A stretch of 64,000 nt of DNA. Origin: Pleodorina starrii. Its lineage: Eukaryota > Chlorophyta > Chlorophyceae > Chlamydomonadales > Volvocaceae. The number at the start of each line of letters is the position of its first letter. The stretch's first letter is position 1. This document shows, piece by piece, positions 23,301-35,190 of the stretch. A model generated the notes under the pieces. It worked only from the letters and a program-made list of their open reading frames with translations. It made no database searches and was not told the DNA's origin. Made by a program: the position numbers and the translations under genes. Location of the stretch: positions 2,250,501-2,314,500 of the forward strand of contig BRXU01000016.1 in the NCBI GenBank assembly GCA_030267565.1. The letters run 5' to 3'.

Positions 23301-25642
23301 CTGATGCCCCTGGCGCCCGGCCTGCTGAACCGTCGCCCGGTGCTCCGCCGCTGAGCGTCCCGCGTGGGCTGCACTGCACCGCACTGCACCGCACTGCACC
23401 GCACTGCACCGCACTGCACCGCACTGCACCGCACTGCACCGCACTGCACCGCACTGCACCGCACTGCACCGCACTGCACCGCACTGCACCGCACTGCACC
23501 GCACTGCACCGCACTGCACCGCACTGCACCGCACTGCACCGCACTGCACCGCACTGCACCGCACTGCACCGCACTGCACCGCACTGCACCGCACTGCACC
23601 GCACTGCACCGCACTGCACCGCACTGCACCGCACTGCACCGCACTGCACCGCACTGCACCGCACTGCACCGCACTGCACCGCACTGCACCGCACTGCACC
23701 GCACTGCACCGCACTGCACCGCACTGCACCGCACTGCACCGCACTGCACCGCACTGCACCGCACTGCACCGCACTGCACCGCACTGCACCGCACTGCACC
23801 GCACTGCACCGCACTGCACCGCACTGCACCGCACTGCACCGCACTGCACCGCACTGCACCGCACTGCACGGGCGGCGGCACGCAGGACGCAGCAGCCCGT
23901 CTCCCGCCCGTCTCCTGCGCAGGACTGCGCCAACGTGCCAAGCGAGCAGCCTCCCGCGTGCGCGTTCCCGCGTGTATCCTCTTCTGCTGCACGTGCGGCT
24001 TTTTACTGTCGTGCTTTAAGGCGTTTTTGTGCCCTTGGGCCCTCGGCTCGTATGGGTTTTTTGTTCATGACAGGGGCACGGGCCCCCAACCGTGTAACAA
24101 AAAAACGCACACACACATACCCCTCGGGTGGCCGTTCCTCCCATTCCTCCTCACGACGACCTTCCTCCCGCCCCCCGTGAGTTTCACGGCCGCCTCGCTG
24201 CTTCGCTGCGGCTCTCCTTCCTTCTCTTTCTTGCCCCTTTCTTGCCCCTTTCTTGTCCCCTTCCGCTCACCCGTTCTCCCGCTCTCCCGCTCTCAGCACC
24301 ACGCTGTGGGAGGTGCTTTCAGAGGACTGCATGGGTCGGGCGGTGGAGTTGCATCACGCGCTGGTGCGGGCGGCACTGGCCCGCTGGTCGGGATACGAGA
24401 GCGCGACGGAGGTGCGTGATACCGGTAGAGGATAGGGCGGGAACCGGGACCGGGACAGGGAAAGGGACAGGGACAGGGAGAGGGGCGGGTGAGGGCGGGT
24501 GAGGGCGGGTGAGGGCGGGTGAGGGCGGGAGGGGGGCGCAGGGCGGATTGGTGCTTTGGCGGTAACCGGGGTGTGGGTTCTGGGTTTCAGAGTTCTGATT
24601 TTGAGCTTGGAGCTGCATTATATAGAGCGGGCAGTTGTCTGTGGGTGAGTGGGTAGGTGTGTCTTGCTGGGTGGGTGGGTGGTCACTGGGTGGGGGCCGC
24701 TGGTGATCACCGGTGGTTACCCCCCCCCCCACACACACACACAAACAAACACAAACACACAAACACACAGTGCAGCTGCGGTTCCCAGCCAGACGGGAGC
24801 CCGGCTGCTCAATCTGAGCTGGCTGACTGGCCCAACCTGACTGGCCCAACCCCACTGGCCCAACCTGACTGGCTCAACCCTGGTGTTTGCGGGATCTAAA
24901 GCCTCCCAGCCCCCACCCTACACAGCCCCCACGCGTCACGTGCACCCACATGCAACAGCAGAGATCACTGCAATGACGACGACGTGCACTCCTCGGGCCA
25001 CCCGATAAGCTCCCTCTCCCCCCGCCACCGCCACCTCCACCCCGCCACCTCCACCAGGGGGATTCCTTCATTTGCGCCTTCCACACCGCCTCGGACGCTG
25101 TGCAGTGCGCAGCGCAAATACAGCAGGTGAGTGAGGAGCGGCGCGGGCGCGGGCGCGGCGCCTCATACTGGGTGTGCAGGGTGTACAGGAAAAGATGCAC
25201 TTTGGGGGGAGGGTGCGTGCTGTGTGTGGTGTTGCGTGGCTTGGCGTCGGCGAGGGCTCTCTTAACACACACACACGAGGGCTCTCTTAACGCACACACA
25301 CACACACACACACTGCTCTTCCCCCACGCCGTCCCCAACGCCGTCTTCTTCTCCGCTGCGGATTTCTCTGTATATCCCCCACTTTCCCGTGCGTGTCTCC
25401 CCCTCTCACACACACTCACACACACACACGCTGATAAAGGATCTGCTGGAGGCCCCCTGGCCCCCCGAGCTGCTGGCCAGTGACGCGGCGACTGCCGTGG
25501 CGGAGGTGGCACTGACCCCCGGGTCACTAGCCGCCGAGGTGGCGTCCATGCTGTCGGCGGATGGCCGCGGCGGCGGCCTGTGCCTCCGCTTCCCGTCACC
25601 TGCACCCACCCCTCAACACCAACACCAACACCAACACCACAC

Positions 25643-25675
<33 letters not shown>

Positions 25676-27808
25676 GCCCCTGCAGCTGGCCCTGCAACAG
25701 TCATCAGTGGCGCAGATGAAACCGCAGCTGACGCACATCCTAACGCAGCAACCTCAACCTCAGTCTCCACCTCCGCCAGAGCCGCAGCGGAGGTGGTGGA
25801 GGAGGCACCTGCATCGGATTCAGGGGCTGCTGGGTCGGGGCCCCGAGGATGCTTCCGGGCAGGAAAAGGAAAGGGAGGTGCCGCCGGTGAACACGCCCTC
25901 GCTGCTGCCGCGACTGGCAGCCGCGGCGGCGGCGACGGCGGCGGCGGCAGAGGCGGTGACACGGTCGGCGGTGCCCAGCGGGGTGTGTGGGCACCACGAC
26001 TGTGTGGGCAGCACCACTGGGAGCGGCGGCTGGCCCCGTCTTCCGGGCCCCTTTTTCTCCAGGACCCTCAGCAGCGGCCTGGTCTCCGCCGTATTGCACA
26101 GCCTCAGCGGCACGAAAAATATACGGGTATGGCAAGGCCCGGAGATCGAGGCGCCGCCGCCATCCTCTGAGCTGGCTGGCGGCTGCGGACCACTGCAGCC
26201 GCAGACCTGCCACACCGACGGCGGCGGCGGCGGCGGCGGCGCCAGCGCCGGCTTCGCCGGCCTTGCTGGCCGCCGCGGCAGCGGCTTTGGTGGCTTGGGC
26301 GGCGACAGGAGCGGCAAGAGCTGGATCTTCGCGTCATACGACTTGACCGGGATCTGTCCCAGGGCTTTCGGCGGCCAGCCGCCGCCAGCGCTGCCACCCA
26401 CCACGGCGCCAAGCTACGACCCACCGGCGGGGGTGGTGGGCAGCTCGCAGGGCGAGGGCGCTACGGCGCGCGTCCGCTGTCTGCTAGAGCTCATCCGGCT
26501 GGCCTGGCTGGGCGGCGCCGGCGCCGGCGCCGTGGCCTCCCCCCGCCCGATGACACCCATCCTCCTGGCCACATGCACGTCCTCCCCCAACCCGCCGGCC
26601 GCGACCCCGAGCCCCTACGCCAACGACAATGCAGGTACGGCCGCCGGCGCAGCCGCAGCAACAGCAGCAGCAGCGGCCGCAGCAGCGATGGAGGAGGACG
26701 GCGTCAGCAAGGGCCTCCTACCCCTTAGTGGTAGTGCTGGTGGCGGCGGCGGCGGCGGTGGCGGCGGGGTCTTTGCAGACGTTGCTGTTCCCGGCTCCGG
26801 TTCCACGGTGGCGACGAGGCTGCGCCACACCGCCAGCAGCCCGGGTACCGTGCAGTCCCCGCAGGCGCCAGCGTCGCCCTGGATCCCCTGTACCCCCTGC
26901 TCCACCACCCGGACCGCCCGGACTCATCAGCACGCGTCGTCGCAGTCGCACACGCAGTCAGAAGAGCACCTGCGCTCCCTGCCGTCTCTGCTCCGGTTGC
27001 TCGTCACGCGGCATTCAGCGTGCGACAGCGACAGCGCCAAGGCCGCCGGTGGCGGCTGCCGCCCAGATGACGGGCGCGCAGGTGGTGGTGGTGGGCGGCG
27101 GGTTACGCTGTTTCGCGGCCTCCGAGTGCGGATCGGCATGGCCAGCGGCGTGGAGAGCGCCATGGATCTGTCGTACATTGCAGGGGAGGCTTGCGTGCAC
27201 TACAGCGGGCCCTGCATGCGCCTAGCCCGCGCCATCACGGCGGCGGCCGCGGGAGGCCAGGTGGGCGGGCCTGAGGACTTAGGGACTTAAGGTTTTAGGG
27301 TTTTCGAGACATGGGGACGTAGGGACGTAGGGACTGTGCAATTGTCCTCTGGCTGTGGATCCCCCGCTAACCCATGCACTCATTTATTCATTCGTTCATT
27401 CATTCAGGGTGCCACGGACTGGCAGCTTCTCTACAGCCCCCGCCTTCGCATTCCCTTTCATCGGGCTTTATCGGGTGTCGTGCTCCCGGCCCCCTTCCCC
27501 TTCCCCCCTCCGCCCCTTCCCCTTTCCCCCCTCGACGTCCCAACTGGCGGTCGGCCCCTTCCCCGCATACCCTCCTCACCGCCTTCCCTCGCTAACGGAT
27601 GCAGTATTCAATCCACCAATCGATAACTGTGAACCCTTAACGCAATCAGCCGCCTCCCTCCCTCCCTTCCTCCCCCTCCCTCCCTGGAGGTACTGTTGAG
27701 CACAAACACCTTTGCCGAGCTGCGTCAGTCGGGGGGTGGCTCGTCTGGGGTCTCTCCGGGTGTCGGGGGCCGCCAGTCATCGCCGTCGTCGTCGCCGTCA
27801 TGCAGACC

Positions 27809-27846
<38 letters not shown>

Positions 27847-30800
27847 GCCAGTCGCTGCCGCTGGTGCTGCTGCACCTGGGGCAGCACGAGCTGCTGGAGG
27901 CCGAGCAGCTGGATCTGGATCTGGATCTGGATCCGCAGCAGGTGTACCAGGCGCTGCCGCTGGGGCTGGTGGGCAGGCTGGCGCTGCTGCCACCGCTGAG
28001 GGTCAGGTGGGCTGGGCGGGGGCCCCCCGGGGGGCGAGAGGCGGAGTGGGGCGAGCTGGGCGGGGTGTACTTGTCGGGGATGCGGCCCCGGGAGGGATGC
28101 GGGCCCCCCTGGATCGAGCGGAATTTCTTGGTGAAGGTGGCATCCAGGCGCCTTTAACCCGCTGCTGCACGCACGCCTTCCTGTCGCCTCTCCTCGCCTC
28201 GCCTTGTCGCGTATCTACGGGGAGCTGCCAGCCACGGGGCTGACAAGATGCGCCCGCGCCTCCTCAAGATGCGCTTCGTCCTCCGTCTCCACCGCCCTCC
28301 CTCCCTCCTAGCCCGAGCCTGGCCTACGCGCCCCCGCCCCCGCCCCCGGCCCCGCCCCAGGTCGACCTTGTCTGTGGGTGTGCTGGATGCTCCCGTGGGC
28401 AGTGCCGCTGTGGCATTCACCCACGTGGTGGGGGTCGAGAGCCTCATGTCCTGGGACGCGGCGGTGGCCCGGCAGGCGGTGGCCCTGATGGAGGCGGCCT
28501 TTGCAGAGGAGGTCATGCGGGTCAATGCGTCGGGCGGAGGCGGCTACATCGTGAGTGCGTGCTTTGATGGGGGGCGGGGGAGGGAGAGGGGGGAGAAGAG
28601 GGGGAAGAAGGGGGGAGCTGCGCTTTTCGATGGGATCATATAGCGACGAGGCAACAACACATGGCTCACTACCTCTCCCCCGCTCCGCTCTGCTCTGCTC
28701 TGCTCTGCAATGCGAAAGGGGTCGTGTTCTTCGTGGTCACTGGCAGTCTGACACACACACGTCACAACTAGGTTGGAGGGGGGGCCGTCCAATGTGGCGG
28801 TGGGGGCGGCCGGCTGGCCCTTTGGTGGGGGAAGGCGGGAACCGTGAGAAGCGTTGAGGGGATCGACCACCACCACCACCAGCAGGGGTGCGTGAGTGCG
28901 TTTGTGCGTGTGTGCGTGTGTGTGGGTGTGTGTGGGTGTGTCACGAGTCTCCGAGGCTTAAAAGAAGCATTAGACCTGACGTGTTGAGTATTGTGGGGGA
29001 ATACCGATAGCACTACATGAGTCGGGGATGGAATTCCTCGGGCCCGCAAACCTCAGCATCCGGTCTTCCATCAATCTGCAGGTGGCTAACCCGCATTCAT
29101 GACACTGCTGCGGAATGCCGAGTCCCAAACCCGGCGCCGACGCCGCTGCGGCGCCTGCTGCTGCCGATGTTACCGGTAGCACTGCCACTGCCGCTTCCGC
29201 CGATATCACCGCCATTGTCGCCACTGCTGCTTCGGCCATTGCCGCTGCCGCCGCCGATACCACTTGCGCCAGCCCTCACCCTCCCCCGCCGCTGCCGCCA
29301 CTGCCGCTGCTGCTGCTGCTGCTTACCCCAGGCTGAGGCCAGCGGGGGGCTGCTGCTGGCCGCATTCACGGACCCCACCGCGGCGGTGTGCTGCTGCCTG
29401 ACGGCGGTGGCGGCGATGCCGGGGCTGGCCTGGCCGGGCGCGCTGCTGGGGCATGCGCTGTGTGAGGAGCTTACGGTGGCGGGACTGGATGAGGAGGGGC
29501 AGCAGGCGGAGAGGGTGCTGTTCAGGGGCCTGAGAATCAAGGTGAGGTCTGAGGTGTGGTGCGCTGCGGTGCGGTGCGATGTGGTGCTGTGTTTTGTGGG
29601 AGGTTGGCGGCGGTGCGGCATACCGGCATTGCGCCAATGCGTTGGTGTATATATATTGCGTTGCTGTGCGCAAGTGCGTCGCACCAGCTTTCATCGAAGT
29701 TCCATCCACATCCGATTGATAAGCAAGTTCGTTATGTGGTGGTTCAAAGTCAGGGTGGTGGTGGTGGTGGTGGTGGTGGTGGGGGAGGTCCTTGGCCCGC
29801 TCCCCCGCCTGCGTCTGCCTCAGTCCTCAGACATGCTCCTTGGCTCCGTTCGTTGACCACCACCGCAGCTGCCGCTGCTTGCCTGCGTTTTTGCTGACGG
29901 CGGCGGCGAAGGAGCGGCCACCACAACGAACGCCGTCTCTGTCCCTTCGCTGCGGTACCCCTTTTTTCTTATCCTACCCGCGCAACCATGTCGTATACCG
30001 GCACACGGTTGGCGTCCGTCTGTGCAACCAACTAACCAACTAACTGTCGTGTGCAGACGGGGCTGGACTACGGGCCCGTGCGGGGCGCCATCAACGCCGC
30101 GACGGGCCGGCTGTCGTACCGGGGCCGCGTCATGAACCGCGCAGCGAGGATCGCCGGCAAGGCAACAGCCGGGCAGGTGATGGGGGCGCGGGCAGCTGGA
30201 TGCGTCCGACTGCGGGCTCATCTCAGAGCAGATCTCAGCTAGTCTGGCATACAGGCGTGTTCGATATCTTTGGTTGCCTGCCTGCCTTGGTGCTGGATAT
30301 GGCTGCCTGCCTGCCCGACCTTCCGGATGGAACTTGGACAGAATTTGCGGCGGGCGGCGGACACGGCATTGCACTTGAGGTGGATGCATCTCCGCGCCTC
30401 ACCAGATCTCCATCAGGTCTCGATCGGCGGCGGCGGCTTTGTGACACTGTGTGTCCGGTGTTCCCCCAACTAACGCCCTGTCCTTCGTCTCCTCCTCCCT
30501 TGTCCACCTCCTCCTCCGCCTCCGCCTCCTCTTCCCTTCCTCTTCTTCCTTTCCTCCTCCATGAACCCAACCTCTCATGGTTCGTTCTTCAACCCGCAAG
30601 TCATCAGCTCAGCTCCACTACCCCTCCCACTGCCTCCTGCCTCCTGCCTCCCATTCTCGCCTTTCTTCGCGCCCTTGTCCCTTCAGGTGTTATGCTCTCG
30701 TGACCTGTGGCAGGCCGTGCGCAGCCCGCCCTCCGCCGCCTCCGCCCACTCGCCCGCCGCGCTGCCCCAGCAGCCCATCACCTCCCTCAGTCTGGGGACC

Positions 30801-30947
30801 TGCCAGCTCAAGGGGGTGCCAGAGCCCGTGGAGATCATGGTCTGCCGCCACGCGCCGCCGCCGGTCCGCATTCCCACAGCGACCGGGATGGCGCAGGGGC
30901 CCGAACTGCCCCAGATGGTGTACGTGGAGGATGGCATGGGCATCTGA
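20336..30947 (+). CDS. Receptor-type nucleotide cyclase with tandem class III catalytic domains
   Basis: Predicted to make cAMP or cGMP at a membrane. N-terminal exons 20336-20502, 20622-20810 and 20892-20997 chain in phase; the first encodes a signal-peptide-like start (MKPQVTG..., core VAFCLVVACFV). Ectodomain exons between 20998 and 22315 are unresolved; open candidates lie near 21112-21216, 21370-21460 and 21495-21800 (Cys-rich). The well supported part is 22316-22537 (TM helix IAAVVAAAVLVLLLGAALG, then GPSTTLLIT), 23015-23027 (microexon), 24297-24411, 25058-25126 (GDSFICAF), 25440-27260, 27690-28006, 28361-28550, 29332-29541, 30057-30176 and 30687-30947 (TGA). The first cyclase domain (C1) has both metal Asp sites and a ~550-residue Gln/Gly/Ala-rich insertion before VRIGMASGV. 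The second (C2) runs from FTHVVGVESLMSWD to VMNRAARI and LKGVPEPVEIM. Volvocine genomes carry many such signal-TM-cyclase genes. The C-terminal chain is confident; the join to 20336 is less so. Confidence 0.8.
23015..23027 (+). other. 13-nt coding microexon of the cyclase gene
   Basis: The preceding exon ends ATC ACG G at 22537 (phase 1) and the following exon starts C ACC ACG at 24297. The 13 nt ATATCGAATCCAG, flanked by GCAG and GTGCGC, restore ITDIESSTTLWE, matching the (V/F)TDIxxST consensus of class III cyclases, including the first metal-binding Asp. Without it the domain start is broken. The model rests on phase and motif fit; no transcript data are available. Confidence 0.75.
23371..23869 (+). 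repeat. Perfect 10-bp satellite, 50 copies
   Basis: The unit GCACTGCACC repeats 50 times without a visible mismatch (only the base after 23869 departs). It lies in the cyclase intron between the microexon (ends 23027) and the exon at 24297. It has no stops in several frames, which creates long artefactual ORFs on both strands. Confidence 0.97.
25326..25370 (-). repeat. Dispersed short element, diverged copy
   Basis: AACGCCGTCTTCTTCTCCGC then TGCGG, resembling the inverted head of the element, in the cyclase intron before the exon at 25440. More diverged than other copies. Confidence 0.4.
29926..29970 (-). repeat. Dispersed short element, diverged copy
   Basis: GAACGCCGTCTCTGTCCCTT, then CGCTGCGGTACCCC and a T tract, in the cyclase intron between exons 29332-29541 and 30057-30176. 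Same order of blocks as the inverted copies at 12621 and 45662. Confidence 0.5.
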
Positions 30948-33850
30948 TGGGGGCCCAGAATCGAGCTACGGTATCTATCGCGGGACCTTGATTGCGGACT
31001 GCCGTGTATGTGCTGGTGATCTGTGCTAGGGATCTACCTTCTTTGGGTTTGGTTCTGCAGCAAACTGGAACCCCGGAGGTCACAGCAGCGGGATGGCGGC
31101 CCGGAGACCTCCGAGAATCCTCCGCAAATAAAATGTCGGGGGCTTATTGATTGGAAAGCGAAAAAAAGTTCGGTGGCAGCTGGCGGTACCCCTGGCGAAA
31201 TCCTGCGGAAGAATCCATGGATCCAGGAGCTGGCGCCAATCGCGCCCGTGTAAGCCGACTACGGCTGTGTCCTGACTGCAAATGTGCGGGTGGGCTTTGG
31301 CGGCGCTTTTGCGCGCCTGTCCTTGTCCGATTGGTCGATCGCTCGCTTGTGTGCGTTACCGATACCTTGTGTCCTTACCCCACAGGCCACAGGCCCACAG
31401 CATGTGTTTTGGGCGCGTGACTTGGGGTAGGTCGTAGGTGCAGGGAAGCGTGCCCCTAACGAAGGAGGATGCGGCGGTTGGTCATTCGTGTTCAGCAGAC
31501 TGAGCGGGAACGAGTCCGGTTACGGACCACACCCACCCACCGGTGCAGATACCGTAGATGTCGAAACAGAAGGCGGTCGCAGTGCGCGCACGACAGAGAA
31601 TGCATTCCCCTCCAGCAGCAGGCCTCCGGTGTGCCGTATGTACGTATGTATGAGCCCCCACAGCGTGCGCGTGTTGCTCCCTGCCTCGCTCGCCATGCAA
31701 GGGACGAGCGAGGGTGTCTGCATGTGACTGCTGCCGCATGTGAGCGAGCGTGTGTCTATGTGTGTGTATGTGTATGTGTATGTGCCATCGGCGGGGGCGG
31801 GCAGACGGGAGGCACGACACGGGCCCGTGCGTCTGAGGCCGTGCGGAATTGTTGTTGTTTGTAGTTGTTGCTGCAAAGGGCTCCCAACCCTTTGGGAGAT
31901 GCCGGTAGACCCAGCGGAGTGTGAGGGACGTGTATGGGGATGCAAGAGATTCCCGAGGCGGCTTGGCAGCAGCTGACGGAGCCGGAGGCGATAGATCAGG
32001 GTGATGATGAGCGCGGTTGCAGCAGCGGAGGGCGCCGCCGCGGTGGCGGGCGGTGGCCCCTGCTCGACGACGGCGGCGGCGGCGGCGGTGCGCCCTTGCA
32101 TGAGACGGCAACGAGAGCCCGCTGCTGGAGGCCGCTTCGCGGATTGTAGGCGGCGGCTGATCATGGGTTTTGGCGGGTGGATTGATGGATACGGCCGTGA
32201 AGGCGACCTGGGCCGCCTGCAACCTTCAGCCCTCGCTGCCAAGGGGCGGCGGGAGGGAGGGAGGCTGGGAGGGCGGGAGGGAGGCGCACGGTGCAGCTCG
32301 ATGCTTTGCACCCCCGCAAAGCCCACACGTGCCATTTTACCACGGGCTGCTGTGCACCTTGATGATGCCCTTACTTTGTCATGCTCGCTCCTTTGGGGCT
32401 CACCCGGCGGAGGGCGGAGGGCGGAAGCGCCGCATCGGCTTCGGCGGCAGCGGGCTGGGTTCTGGGCTGCGATGCGTTATGGTGGGCGGGCTGAAGATTC
32501 CGGGGGCGGCGGTATTCTTTGACTGTTATTAATAAGGCGACCGAGTGGGAGCCTCCTCCCCCCCCCCCCACCTCGGGTGATTCCGTGTTGCTTGATCGGC
32601 GCTTTCACGTTGTGGTGCACAAAGCATGGATGGCTCGCCAACGGTCAACCAACCAACGGCCCACAAATCTGGCACAAGGCATCTGTACAAACTTCCCATG
32701 ATGAAGCAGCGCATAGTCGAATTGTCTACGCGGGCGCCGCACCGCAGTTTCGTACCATTTCCGTACATTCGTAGCAGAGGGTGTTTCACGTCCCCACATC
32801 CACCGGCTGCTAGACCGGGTGGTGCTGCTGACGACGTGGCTGCCTGCCGCCAACGTTCTACTGGAGGGGGTGCTGTTGTGGCGTCAAGGGCAAGGGCCGA
32901 ATGCTGTGTGTAGTCCTCCTGCCGCTGATGAACTCCTTCGCTGCTGTTTCCGAACTGATGACTCACGATTGTTTTACACAAGGATAGACGATTGTTTTAC
33001 ACAAGGACAGACATTTCTTATCTTGCCTTGGTTTCTGCAGCGTCTAGCATCTAGAGTGTCTTGGGATGGCCTGGCCGGGTGAGCCGGCAGGTTCTAGTCT
33101 TCCCATTGGTGAGTGCACCGTTGGGAACTGCTCCCCGGAGCTTGATGTGGTCGATATCACCGCGCGCCTGCGGGACGCTGTAGAAGGCAGTCGGTGCCAT
33201 ACGTAATTCGATTGCCGGTTGTGGGTTGCCCATGGGGCTGTCCCGAAGGCAGTAGGGCTGTTCCTGTGGTTATTACCTCAGCGGTGTGTTGTCATCAGCA
33301 TTGGATGGGTTCATAAATGCACAGCCCCACCTTCACACCTACATACCGCGTGAGTTGCATGTAGAGCGGATCCTGAAGTTGATGACCGTTGGGGGTCGGG
33401 GTTCCTGGAAGTGTGGTGTCACGGTATACCTGGCACTGGCTTACAAAATAAACCAATTTTCAGATAAAATTCCACTTTTCTTGTAATGGGTAGCTCGTGG
33501 CGTTCAACGCGACCGTGTTTAGGATTTGGGCCAACCAGGGGCCAACCGGCAACCGCCCTGGGGCCAACCGATGTACGACGGTCGGAGGACTTCCAACACA
33601 GTGCTCAGTGGAGCGGACTCCACACTCAAACGGAACAAACGGAAATAACAAGGAAAGCACAAACCGCTAGGAGCCGACGGGCTAGCAGGGAAACATCCGA
33701 CCAAACTCAACTCAACAGCCGGCAACATTTTCAAGACAGGCACTGGAGCTCCACGGAATCAGAGGTGAGTGCCTGGTGGTTTTGTATGTAATTCTTCGCT
33801 CGAGAGCCGCTAACACGGTGTGTTTGCCTCGTAGTTCGACGCATAGGTGC
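30948..33850. other. Cyclase 3' UTR and gene-poor interval
   Basis: Contains the candidate poly(A) signal at 31249-31253. Beyond it I see only isolated open frames with no splice-consistent partners, a TG-rich tract near 31750-31785, and lower-GC patches (32510-32540, 33440-33490). No gene is supported. Confidence 0.45.
31249..31253 (+). terminator. Candidate poly(A) signal TGTAA for the cyclase gene
   Basis: First TGTAA downstream of the stop at 30945-30947, implying a 3' UTR of about 0.3 kb, normal for volvocine genes. An AATAAA word near 31128 is also present but is not the usual signal in this group. Confidence 0.5.
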
Positions 33851-33855
33851 GGAGC

Positions 33856-34377
33856 TCACTGAGCACCTTGTCCCAGTGGTTCATCACATGCGTGGACAGG
33901 CCCTCCGTGAAGCTGTCGCCCATGATGCCGCCCATGGCCCATCGCGGCCTTCAACTTCCGCAGGATCTGCTGGGCCGCGCCGCGCAGGACCTGAGCAGCC
34001 GCGTCGGCCGTGTTGGCGAGCGGCGCCGCCGAGCCCAGCGACAGGAGCACCGTGCCGAGGATGGCCTCCGCCATGAGCGGCACGTGGGTGGGCCCATCGT
34101 GTTTCGGCTGGGCCCACAGCAGCGCCCCCGAGTGCTTCCTAACCTGCAGCTTGACCGCCTGGCTTGCCAGCTGGGCAGCGTTGCCCCCCAGCCCCTCCGG
34201 CGGCACCTGAAGGTCACGCAAGGCGGAGAGCCTCTCCAGATCGCGGGCCGGCAGCCCCTGGGCGTCGACGTACTGGGGCCCGAACGTCGCGTTGCCCCTC
34301 CGCAGTCGGCCATCCGGGTAGCCCTGTACCGCCAGCCCACGGTCCCAGACCCACGGTCCCAGGCGTGGACGCTCCAA
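33856..34377 (-). pseudogene. Eroded ORF, probable mobile-element protein fragment
   Basis: A 173-codon minus-strand frame with mixed, non-repetitive composition (DLERLSALRDLQVPPEGLGG, HVPLMAEAILGTVLLSLG, ILRKLKAAMG). Around 33935 the sensible reading shifts frame: the following peptide GGIMGDSFTEGLSTHVMNHW, then DKVLSELRTY, is encoded one frame off. No intron signals explain the shift. The look (short helical blocks, broken frame, next to another eroded element ORF) suggests a decayed retroelement gag-like or accessory protein; I do not recognise the exact family. Confidence 0.4.
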
Positions 34378-34787
34378 ACGACAACGGGTTGCCTCTCAGG
34401 GGGGGTGTCCAGCCTGTCGCACGGTCATGCCCTATGGGTGGGTGGGTGGGGTCGCGACTGGTCCGCAAGCTTTGAGCCTTGGGTTCGGAGCAACGGTAAG
34501 AGTATTCAGAAACGCTGGTGCGTCCACATCCGCGGATGTATACTCAGTTTCGCGGTCTGCCGCTCACGCCGGTTGCCGTGGGCGTTACTCGGAAGCGTTT
34601 AGCCCCTATCTTGCGGGTTTTCGCCCGTGCCCTCTCCGGACCTCTCTGTCCTCTGGTGGTTCCCTATCGCTAAATTTGCTCTTGCGTAACTGCCGAATGT
34701 GCGCGCGCACTCCGCGCCGGTTGGTCGATCCTTTGCTTGCAGGCGACCAGCGCGCCCGCAGGTCCCGTCTATGGCCTGCGGGGGTGG

Positions 34788-35190
34788 TCGCTGCCCTTCC
34801 ACCATCCGCCTGGCTATGTAATTGCTGCCTTCGCCGTGGGTGCCCAGCCTGTTCGTCTGACTCTCGACTTTAGGAAGCGACGGCCTTGCTGGGTTTCCCT
34901 ACCTCAACCCGGTCTGCTCGCCCCGGCCCGTCCCAGTTACCCCAGTCTGCTTATCCATCTCACATACCGGTCTCAGCCGTCTGTAGGGGTTTAGGGTTTT
35001 AGCCTCTTCGTGCTTGTCGGTTGGGCCCGCAGGTGGCTGGCGTGCCCATGGGTCTCGACTAAAGCTCCCTGGAGTGGTCGCTACCCCGCGGCTCTCCACC
35101 TGGCTATGTAAACGTGGCTCTTCCCGGAGTGACTCGGCCTGTCCTTTCCGCCTCGCTGCTTTAGGCTAACGTGGTCCTGCTGGGTTCCGC
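34788..35190 (+). repeat. Diverged direct duplication
   Basis: Two blocks share the same word order: GGTGGTCGCT, then CCACC(T)GGCTATGTAA, then CTGCTTTAGG or CGACTTTAGG, then CTTGCTGGGTTTCC or CCTGCTGGGTTCCG (about 34788-34905 and 35070-35190). They lie between two eroded element ORFs and may be non-coding element DNA such as a terminal or untranslated repeat. Confidence 0.45.

Noticed and set aside
23371..23869. CRISPR-like array
   Set aside because: The period is 10 bp with no spacers, and the context is eukaryotic intron DNA.
23162..24419. Long ORFs on both strands over the decamer array (repeating CTALHRTAPH / CSAVQCGAVR peptides)
   Set aside because: Produced solely by a stop-free 10-bp satellite; the flanking sequence is the intron of a well supported cyclase gene.
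27290..27305. Telomere-like TTTTAGGG word (also near 34985 and 37240)
   Set aside because: Single or double units only; not an interstitial telomere array.
32519..33250. Short ORFs on both strands in 32.5-33.2 kb
   Set aside because: Each is under 150 codons with no consistent splice partners or recognisable motifs.
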